Shown: piece after piece, positions 32,150-38,286 of the stretch
Numbering within the stretch: position 1 is the first letter of the stretch
How the letters are laid out: every line of letters begins with the position of its first letter
Origin: Legionella sp.
GTDB taxonomy: Bacteria; Pseudomonadota; Gammaproteobacteria; Legionellales; Legionellaceae
Direction of reading: 5' to 3'
Length of the DNA stretch: 38,286 bases
NCBI GenBank assembly: GCA_013697625.1
Contig: JACCWN010000064.1
Location: 1 to 38,286, forward strand
The notes under the pieces: generated by a model
Told to the model about the DNA's origin: nothing
The model's input: the letters and a program-made list of their open reading frames with translations, nothing else
Databases searched by the model: none
Translations under genes and position numbers: made by a program

Positions 32150-33442
32150 TTAATTCAAAAGAAAACGAAAATTTTTCTGAATCTCATGCAGATCAAATTT
32201 ATTAAGATATAAAGAAAAGCTCATCCAGGCGCTTAAAGCCGCCAAATCTCTGAAGGGTGGGGGGAGATACACTGGGTCGTTTAAGAGGCCCTGCGCTTTG
32301 AGTTCTGCCAGTAAGGGCAAATCATCCAGGACCAATTTACCGGTAAATAACAAAGGCAAAGAATCAATACGTCCTTCACTGATTGCAAAACGAATGTAAT
32401 TATAAATCAGCACCAAACCCTTGGCATAGGACAAATCTTTGGTAAAAGGGCCACCAGTGGGGGTACTGCCTCTGAAGACTCGAACCGAATGTTTATAGGC
32501 ATCATCCTCAGACAATCCGCACTCTAATAAATACCTGTAGATGTCTAAAAAATCAGCACCTTGTCGCACTTTTTCTAATGCTATCACTCGATTTGTTATC
32601 TTTAACAGTCGACCAGGATAAGAAGAAAAAGTAATGATCTCAGTGATCACTGCAAGACCTTCTTGAATCACTGAGCTAGAAGGCGATCCTTTTGAAAGAA
32701 AAGAGCAATAGGGTTGCATGGCGCCATTTAAGGTGGTGGCCACATGCACCCACCCTTCATGTACTTCTAAATATCGTAAATCACGTTCACTGAACATCAC
32801 TTGTTGGCTTAACTTAATGCTGTCTGCACCAGCCGCGGCATCTGCTATCATGTCATCACTCACCATGACCGACACTCTATTGGGGTGCTTGTCGAAAAAA
32901 AGGCTTAATCTTTCTTGCAATATTGTTTGTGCTTCTTGAGGCGTAAAGCGTTTTACATCTGCCTGGGATTGTAATTGAACATTCAAACCACTCAACACAT
33001 CAAACAACAAAGTTCCCATACCATATAAGCTTGGCCCACCGGCATAAAAGACATCATGAGGGCTGCCATAGAGCTCCATAGCCAATTCACTAAAGGCTGG
33101 GGTACCACGCGCAGACAACATCTGAGCAGCCTTGCTATATTCCTCACATTGTCTGCGCAATAATCTGGTCACTGGAGAATATTGACCCAGTAAATTTTGA
33201 GCATCTCTCAAAATTGCGCGAAATTCTTCCTGCTTGTCATTCACCTCAAAGGGCAATGGGCGTCTATCATAATAAGATGTATCTACAGCTGGAAGTTTTT
33301 TTCCTTTGTGTTTGAAAAAATCCTTTTTGATTGTCTCATCCCATTTGATGCTGTCTAGAATTCGAATTTTATGTTGCGCCTCCACAATCCGCTGGGATAA
33401 TTTTTGTATAATTAAAAGCTCATCGGGTTGAGGAGGTGTCAT
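32150..33442 (-). CDS. QEGLA-motif metallopeptidase-like protein (DUF1704 / MATCAP family)
   Basis: The 430-residue protein carries the DUF1704 signature: EVHEGWVHVATTLNG (His 228, Glu 229 and His 233, an HExxxH zinc site) and the motif QEGLAVITE (Glu 261, third ligand). It is annotated elsewhere as a 'flavohemoglobin expression-modulating QEGLA motif protein'. The family includes the eukaryotic MATCAP/TMCP enzymes, which remove the C-terminal tyrosine of alpha-tubulin, so a carboxypeptidase activity is likely; the bacterial substrate is unknown. No signal peptide, so it should be cytosolic. AAGGA precedes ATG 33442, 12 bases after the lipoprotein gene, so it is the last gene of a dapA operon. 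Confidence 0.88.
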   Translation of the reverse strand: MTPPQPDELLIIQKLSQRIVEAQHKIRILDSIKWDETIKKDFFKHKGKKLPAVDTSYYDRRPLPFEVNDKQEEFRAILRDAQNLLGQYSPVTRLLRRQCEEYSKAAQMLSARGTPAFSELAMELYGSPHDVFYAGGPSLYGMGTLLFDVLSGLNVQLQSQADVKRFTPQEAQTILQERLSLFFDKHPNRVSVMVSDDMIADAAAGADSIKLSQQVMFSERDLRYLEVHEGWVHVATTLNGAMQPYCSFLSKGSPSSSVIQEGLAVITEIITFSSYPGRLLKITNRVIALEKVRQGADFLDIYRYLLECGLSEDDAYKHSVRVFRGSTPTGGPFTKDLSYAKGLVLIYNYIRFAISEGRIDSLPLLFTGKLVLDDLPLLAELKAQGLLNDPVYLPPPFRDLAALSAWMSFSLYLNKFDLHEIQKNFRFLLN

Positions 33443-33454
33443 AATAATCCTTAT

Positions 33455-33700
33455 TTATAAGTCTGACTGTGCATGCGCTCCAATGGGAGGCAATACAGAT
33501 ACAGTAGGATCCTCATCTTGCGGTGGTAAATCATACAAATCGCTGATGTATTCACAGGTCAAAGGTGGGGGTACCACAAGTTTGGGTGCATTGTGACTAT
33601 GGACAAATATTTTTTCCCCATTTGTCGAAAACCGAGCACAACCAGATAGAATCAGCATCATCCAAACAACACAACTTAATTTTTTCACAACATTCCTCAT
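33455..33700 (-). CDS. Small lipoprotein at the bamC position behind dapA
   Basis: An 81-residue precursor with a lipoprotein signal peptide ending LILSGC (lipidated Cys 21), giving a mature chain of about 60 residues, Pro-rich and acidic: APKLVVPPPLTCEYISDLYD then LPPQDEDPTV. The start overlaps the dapA stop by one base (TAATG). In E. coli dapA is followed by bamC, whose lipidated, unstructured N-terminus runs along BamD. This peptide resembles that segment in place and style but lacks the two BamC globular domains. A reduced BamC is therefore my best guess; an unrelated lipoprotein is possible. Confidence 0.75.
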   Translation of the reverse strand: MRNVVKKLSCVVWMMLILSGCARFSTNGEKIFVHSHNAPKLVVPPPLTCEYISDLYDLPPQDEDPTVSVLPPIGAHAQSDL

Positions 33701-34569
33701 TAAATCAATTCTAATTGCTTCAGCGTTTTTTCTAAAGCCAGGTGGTGTACTTCTGATAAGGAAGTCAAGGGCAAACGGATGTCACCATCAATCAGACCCA
33801 TTTTAGCCATAGCCCATTTTACGGGAATTGGATTGGCTTCTACAAACATTAATTCATGCAAGGGCATTAATTGTTCTTGTAATTGTAAACAAGCCCTATC
33901 ACCGTCTAAGGCAAGATCACATAATTTAGCCATCCACTGTGCTGCAGCATTGGCTGTAACTGAAATAACCCCTTTGGCTCCAGCCAATATCCATTGTGCG
34001 GCATTTGGATCATCACCACTAAATATATCTAGGCGGCCTTCGGTTAAACGCAACAAATCTTCTAACCTTGTGATGTCTCCAACTGCTTCTTTTATTCCAA
34101 CGATGTTGGAAATATGGGCAAGTTTTGCTACGGTCTCCGGTAATAAGTCACAGGCCGTTCGTCCTGGCACATTGTATAAAATAATGGGCATAGGTACGGC
34201 TTTTGCAATCTGGCTATAATGCAAATACAACCCTTCTTGGGTGGGCCTGATGTAGGCTGGTGTCATAATCAATGCGGCATGTGCGCCTAATTCCATGGCT
34301 TTTTGGGTCAATGCAATGCAGTCTTTGGTAGCATTCATAGCGGTACCTGCAATGACAGGTAGTCGTTCTTTTGCTTGATCAATGACTGTTTTAATGACCA
34401 GCAATTTTTCACTTTCAGATAAGGTTCCAGATTCTCCGGTGGTTCCGGCTGCAACTAAGCCATGGGTACCAAGGTCTATATGTAAATCAACCAACTCACG
34501 AAGACCTGAAACATCTACCCTACCTGCTTTCATGGGTGTAACCAAGGCGACTATGCTTCCTTTAAACAT
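33700..34569 (-). CDS. dapA: 4-hydroxy-tetrahydrodipicolinate synthase
   Basis: It condenses pyruvate with aspartate semialdehyde (made by Asd) in the lysine/diaminopimelate pathway, which also supplies peptidoglycan. The aldolase-type barrel shows [12 protein letters not shown] (Thr 43, Thr 44), Tyr 132 in [10 protein letters not shown] and the Schiff-base Lys 160 in [15 protein letters not shown] follows. 289 residues, normal. It leads an operon with the small lipoprotein and the QEGLA-family peptidase. Confidence 0.98.
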   Translation of the reverse strand: MFKGSIVALVTPMKAGRVDVSGLRELVDLHIDLGTHGLVAAGTTGESGTLSESEKLLVIKTVIDQAKERLPVIAGTAMNATKDCIALTQKAMELGAHAALIMTPAYIRPTQEGLYLHYSQIAKAVPMPIILYNVPGRTACDLLPETVAKLAHISNIVGIKEAVGDITRLEDLLRLTEGRLDIFSGDDPNAAQWILAGAKGVISVTANAAAQWMAKLCDLALDGDRACLQLQEQLMPLHELMFVEANPIPVKWAMAKMGLIDGDIRLPLTSLSEVHHLALEKTLKQLELI

Positions 34570-34823
34570 ATTATTCTCACTTTATTCAAAATAGTCATTG
34601 TCTTCAATCTTACTTGAAAAGCAGGTGTGGAGTAAAATTATAATTCTTAGTTTATGAAGTTACCTGGTGTTTTGCGTGATGAAATAGAGAATTTACGTTT
34701 TAGAGGGATGAGGAAGGGTTAGGAGGGCAATATAATAAAACCTTAAGTTTTTATGGTTATAATTTATCCTTAAGAGTTGAAATTAGGTTGATTTGACAAT
34801 TATAAAACCCATTTAAAACTGTT

Positions 34824-34897
34824 GTTAATCTCAGCATTAGATTATGTTGATGGATGGTTTCCCGCCTACGCGGGATGACAGCAAGGGATGGGTGTCA
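34824..34897. repeat. Interspersed repeat, copy B
   Basis: Reverse-complement copy of 16413-16486: from GTTAATCTCAGCATTAG through CCCGCCTACGCGGG to GCAAGGGATGGGTGTCAG. The rest of the 34,570-35,055 spacer between dapA and the permease holds no gene I can support, only A/T-rich sequence where the two divergent promoters must lie. Confidence 0.65.
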
Positions 34898-35055
34898 GTT
34901 AATCGAAATGACTCTGTCGCTGTATCCCAGAATTTTTTTGGTTTTTATGATTTATTGTTGGCAGATAGCTTTTATGGTGCTAGACTGCCTTTCACGGAAA
35001 ATTAGCTTTAAAAAATACGGCTCGTCTATTTTTTGTTTTAAAATGAGGATGTTTT

Positions 35056-36336
35056 ATGTCATTAAATGAATTGACTTCGCCCTTGTCCAACGACCGATGT
35101 CCCCCCTGGAATAAGCAAGATACAATTTGGATGTTGGGTCTTTATGGCACTGCCATAGGCGCAGGGGTTCTTTATCTACCCATCAATGCTGGTCTTTATG
35201 GCATATGGCCCCTGATCATCATGTTGTTCATGGCTTTTCCAATGACCTATTATTCACACCGTGCTTTATGTCGATTTGTGTTATCCGGATCCTCTCCACA
35301 CATGGACATCACTGAGGTTGTAGAAGAACATTTTGGTCTTAATGCCGGAAGAATGCTGACTTTTTTATATTTTTTTGCGGTGTATCCTTTTTTATTGATG
35401 TACAGCGTAGCCATAACAAATACAACTCAAAGTTTCATTATTAATCAAATGGGTTTAAATGCTCCCCCAAGAGCACTCCTTTCTCTTGCATTGATTCTTG
35501 GTTTGATGGCCATCATTCGCTTAGGTCAAGAAATAATCATGAAGTCCATGTCCCTTTTGGTTTATCCTTTTGCAAGCGCCTTATTCTTGTTGTCACTGTA
35601 CTTAATACCAAATTGGAACGCTGCAGTATTACACCCTCAGGCTATTTCAGGCCATGGAGGTCATGGTTTATTGATAACTATGTGGCTAATCATTCCTGTA
35701 ATGGTTTTTTCCTTCAACCATTCACCTATTATTTCCGCTTTTGCCTTAAGTCAAAAAAAGCAATATGGCCATCAGGCTGAGGATAGATGCACCACCATCT
35801 TGCGATACAGTCATTTGATGATGGTCTTTTCTGTGATGTTTTTTGTGTTCAGTTGTGTGTTTAGTTTAAGCCCGCATGATTTAATATTAGCGAAAGAACA
35901 AAACATCACCATTTTATCCTACCTTGCAAACCATTTCCAGACACCGCTTATCGCTTACGCTGCACCTATAATAGCTTTTATTGCAATTTCCAAATCTTTT
36001 TTAGGTCATTATTTGGGCGCAAGGGAAGGTCTGAGTAGTATGGTTGTGAAAGCCTTACAGACATCAGGTAAAATTTTAAAACCCAGTACACTGGAACGAC
36101 TCATTGAATTATTTATTGTTTTGACCTGCTGGATAGTTGCAACCATTAATCCTAATATTCTAAAAATGATAGAGACTTTAGGTGGCCCGGTGATTGCGGC
36201 TTTATTGTTTATTATGCCAATGTATGCCATTTCCAAAGTCCCAGTGTTAAAGCAATATTCAAACTGTGTTAGTAATCTATTTATTATGATAATTGGAATC
36301 ATTTGTATTTCAGCCATTATTTATGGTTTGCTATGA
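35056..36336 (+). CDS. Amino-acid permease, hydroxy/aromatic amino acid (SdaC/TdcC-like) family
   Basis: A 426-residue inner-membrane protein with about eleven hydrophobic helices. The N-terminal helix WMLGLYGTAIGAGVLYLPIN is the diagnostic first segment of SdaC/TdcC/YhaO-type proton or sodium symporters for serine and threonine. Other matches are FPMTYYSHRALCRFVLSG, VFSFNHSPIISAF and AIPKSFLGHYLGAREG-like FIAISKSFLGHYLGAREG. GAGGATG lies seven bases ahead of ATG 35056. It stands alone. Intracellular Legionellales live on host amino acids, so a serine/threonine importer would fit, but substrate specificity cannot be read here. Confidence 0.9.
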   Translation: MSLNELTSPLSNDRCPPWNKQDTIWMLGLYGTAIGAGVLYLPINAGLYGIWPLIIMLFMAFPMTYYSHRALCRFVLSGSSPHMDITEVVEEHFGLNAGRMLTFLYFFAVYPFLLMYSVAITNTTQSFIINQMGLNAPPRALLSLALILGLMAIIRLGQEIIMKSMSLLVYPFASALFLLSLYLIPNWNAAVLHPQAISGHGGHGLLITMWLIIPVMVFSFNHSPIISAFALSQKKQYGHQAEDRCTTILRYSHLMMVFSVMFFVFSCVFSLSPHDLILAKEQNITILSYLANHFQTPLIAYAAPIIAFIAISKSFLGHYLGAREGLSSMVVKALQTSGKILKPSTLERLIELFIVLTCWIVATINPNILKMIETLGGPVIAALLFIMPMYAISKVPVLKQYSNCVSNLFIMIIGIICISAIIYGLL

Positions 36337-36376
36337 TGGCACCTTGTTCACAAATGATGTCTTTAGTTTAACCAAA

Positions 36377-36802
36377 TTAAATAGGTTTACATATTGTAGC
36401 GGCAGTTTCATCTTCTAAGTTGCTTCTTGCGGGCATCACTGCGGGATTTTTAGCAAAAATTCCTATAGAACTTACTTTGAATGTATTGCTGGCAAAAGGT
36501 CCATCTGCGGCTTTAGGAGATTTGAGCTCTTCACCTTCGGCTTTAAAGCTTGCGCAAAAGGCAGCACTTGAAAAAAATAATGTTAATGACTTAATCAGTC
36601 GACTGTTGTCTTTTATTTGAAATATAACCTCATCTAACATTTGATTTTGTAATTTAGGCTCAAATGCTTGTAAAATCTCTGCAGCCACTTTGAAATTCTT
36701 GGTTGCTAAGGCATCCTTAAAGTCAATTGCAGCAGAAGTAAGGAACCTAACAGCCGGCTTGATAGTATTCCCATCGGTTGAATAAAAAACTGAAGCTGAC
36801 AT
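36377..36802 (-). CDS. Small protein of unknown function (141 aa)
   Basis: A strong ribosome binding site (AGGAAGG) sits 4 bases before ATG 36802. The protein has no signal peptide. Residues about 17-75 look like an amphipathic helical bundle (FLTSAAIDFKDALATKNFKV, AAEILQAFEPKL). A short hydrophobic stretch follows at 71-84 (SLTLFFSSAAFCASF), and the tail is Ala/Pro/Lys-rich, ending SNLEDETAATICKPI. The acidic cluster near the C-terminus with a hydrophobic last residue recalls Dot/Icm translocation signals. It converges on the permease gene. I recognise no family; a small effector is one possibility. Confidence 0.6.
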   Translation of the reverse strand: MSASVFYSTDGNTIKPAVRFLTSAAIDFKDALATKNFKVAAEILQAFEPKLQNQMLDEVIFQIKDNSRLIKSLTLFFSSAAFCASFKAEGEELKSPKAADGPFASNTFKVSSIGIFAKNPAVMPARSNLEDETAATICKPI

Positions 36803-37132
36803 AAACCTTCCTCTTAAGCTAACAAATAAACTACATTTCTATGTTTTCATTGATCCCATATGAAATGCTTGTTGTGAAACTTATTATGTCATAATTAATG
36901 CATAAGCATCATAATTTAATCATTAAATCCGTTAAATTATTGTAAATTTTGTCTGGAATGGTTAGGGTCTGTTGATATTTCATTTTAGCCTAAAAAATGA
37001 AATGTCAACAGGCCTTAGTTTCAGCAGATAGTAGAAGTGGTTTTTAATAAAACTCCCAGCTTTGTATAAATAACTTTACAATCAGTAACCTATGTTCTAC
37101 ATTTGCTGCACATGGAAAGTCCGACTTAAAAT
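36803..37132. other. Divergent intergenic region between the 141-aa gene and comEC
   Basis: Apart from the long inverted repeat at 36966-37014 this spacer is A/T-rich with no supportable gene. It must hold the promoters of both neighbours, but I cannot single out a -35/-10 pair. Confidence 0.35.
36966..37014. repeat. Long near-perfect inverted repeat
   Basis: CTGTTGATATTTCATTTT (36969-36986) and AAAATGAAATGTCAACAG (36994-37011) pair with one mismatch over a 7-base loop. The adjoining GGT and GCC extend the stem through a G-U pair. It lies between two divergent promoters, so it is an unlikely terminator. A small MITE-like insertion or a paired set of insertion-sequence ends are alternatives. 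Confidence 0.5.
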
Positions 37133-38286
37133 ATGGAAATTATTTGTTTTGCTATGGGTATTATTTTCACCTACACCCTAAATCTATATCTTCCCTTTTC
37201 CCTATTATTAATTTATTTTATAAAACCAGGTTATGCCGTTTTTTTGATGTTTTTTTTTGGCATTATAATAGCTGGCCTTCATCAGTGGAACACAGCGCCT
37301 GCTGGTATGCCACAGGTGGAAGTAATACCTAAAGCCGTGGTAACAGGTCATATCCGTTCCATCCCCGCTCAGACACAAAATAAAACAAGTTTTATTTTCG
37401 AAATAGAAACTTTGAATAAGGTACCAGTTCGGTGTTTAGTACAATTGTCTTGGTATAACAAGGTTCCTATTTTACAGGTTGGTCAGTACTTAGAGATTTT
37501 ATCAAAATTAAAAAAACCGCATAATTTCAGAAACCCTGGAAGTTATGATTATGTTGGTTCATTGAAATCTCATCACATACATTGGACTGGGGTTGTTTTG
37601 TCACACATGTTTCCAACAGGTAACAAGACTTCTACCCCCTTTAATTTGTTGGCGCAACGTGCATCCTTAGAAAAAAAATTACTTAAAATCTCTCCAGATA
37701 TACAAACTGCTGGGGTTTTAGAAGCCTTAACATTAAATTTAACCACACACATCAGTCCAGAAAACTGGGAACTGTTCAGACGCACAGGTACTACACATTT
37801 GTTTGGTATTTCTGGAGAACACATTGCCTTGGTATCAGGCTTGATTTTTATGTTGATCCACGGGGTTTGGTCACGGAGTCCTGGCTTGTGTTTATCTTTA
37901 CCTGCGACCTATGTTGCCAGTAGTACTGGACTTGTGATGGCTTTGTTATATTCGCTATTGGCAGGTTTCGCCCCTCCTGTGCAGCGGGCTATGGTAGGCT
38001 TATTTTTTTATACCTTATGTTGTTTGGGTTGGCAAAAATTTAGTTCATGGCAAATGTGGCGTTATGCGCTTATAGCCGTGCTTTGTTTTGAACCTCATGC
38101 TGTATTTATGCAAGGTTTTTATTTTTCTTTTATTGCAGTGGCGAGTTTATTATTAACTCAACAGCGTTGGCCCTCCAAGGGTTTGAGACAAAGTTTAATT
38201 TTACAATTGTGTTGTATGCTTGGTTTAATGCCCTTATCGCTTTATTGGTTTTCATACGGATCAATCAATGGGTTTATAGCTAATTT
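37133..38286 (+). CDS. comEC: DNA uptake channel protein ComEC (5' part, cut by window end)
   Basis: The frame opens at ATG 37133, after an in-frame stop, and stays open to the window edge (384 codons). ComEC forms the inner-membrane channel for single-stranded DNA in natural transformation. Visible parts are two to three N-terminal membrane helices and a soluble OB-like region (about residues 60-145, RCLVQLSWYNKVP, LKKPHNFRNPGSYDYV). The competence domain starts with TTHLFGISGEHIALVSG (canonical 'HLLAISGLHV') and continues with FAPPVQRAMVG. The family usually has 700-800 residues, so the metallo-beta-lactamase domain is outside. No clear ribosome binding site is present, so the start is less certain. 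Confidence 0.92.
   Translation, partial: MEIICFAMGIIFTYTLNLYLPFSLLLIYFIKPGYAVFLMFFFGIIIAGLHQWNTAPAGMPQVEVIPKAVVTGHIRSIPAQTQNKTSFIFEIETLNKVPVRCLVQLSWYNKVPILQVGQYLEILSKLKKPHNFRNPGSYDYVGSLKSHHIHWTGVVLSHMFPTGNKTSTPFNLLAQRASLEKKLLKISPDIQTAGVLEALTLNLTTHISPENWELFRRTGTTHLFGISGEHIALVSGLIFMLIHGVWSRSPGLCLSLPATYVASSTGLVMALLYSLLAGFAPPVQRAMVGLFFYTLCCLGWQKFSSWQMWRYALIAVLCFEPHAVFMQGFYFSFIAVASLLLTQQRWPSKGLRQSLILQLCCMLGLMPLSLYWFSYGSINGFIAN

Overview
The window is AT-rich chromosomal DNA of a gammaproteobacterium, most probably in the order Legionellales (Legionella, Coxiella, Berkiella or a relative). The evidence is an ankyrin-repeat protein that looks like the Legionella effector AnkH/LegA3 inside a housekeeping operon, a Kdo hydroxylase, a divergent mobile-element-type CsrA paralogue, large orphan proteins of effector size, and classic gammaproteobacterial gene order elsewhere (pgsA-glyW-cysT-leuZ, rluC divergent from rne, prmB-aroC divergent from an Smr gene, yibN-grxC-secB-gpsA). 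The placement comes from reading the sequence, not from a database search.

Positions 1-10,900 are an accessory region between a tRNA-Arg(CCT) gene and the 3' end of a tRNA-Leu gene. It holds a Kdo hydroxylase and a tightly overlapping minus-strand restriction-modification operon: a ribbon-helix-helix regulator, two tandem cytosine-5 methyltransferases and an HNH nuclease whose reading frame is broken. It also holds a four-gene operon (phage-repressor-like regulator, unknown protein, VUT/queuosine-precursor-type transporter, SLOG-fold YpsA/'molybdenum carrier' protein). Facing that operon across a palindromic operator/promoter are a small ORF and a csrA paralogue. Gene remains lie between these units: an L-asparaginase, an M15 peptidase and several unidentified fragments. 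No integrase was found.

Positions 10,900-25,110 are core genome: the tRNA-Gly/Cys/Leu cluster after pgsA, a HAD phosphatase, rluC, rne, a putative prmB-aroC-asd-(139 aa)-ankH operon, then Smr, yibN, grxC, secB, gpsA and queC. The effector-like ankH gene and its small partner appear to be transcribed behind essential amino-acid biosynthesis genes.

Positions 25,110-32,150 hold two very large, unrecognised, mostly helical proteins (730 and 1041 aa) on either side of murI. They share a degenerate repeat of about 70-85 residues and a related C-terminal domain, so they look like one undescribed family and are good effector candidates. The rest holds dapA with a BamC-position lipoprotein and a QEGLA/MATCAP-type metallopeptidase, an amino-acid permease, a small orphan gene and the 5' part of comEC, cut by the window end. 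REP-like palindromes and a roughly 74-bp interspersed repeat lie in the longer intergenic stretches.
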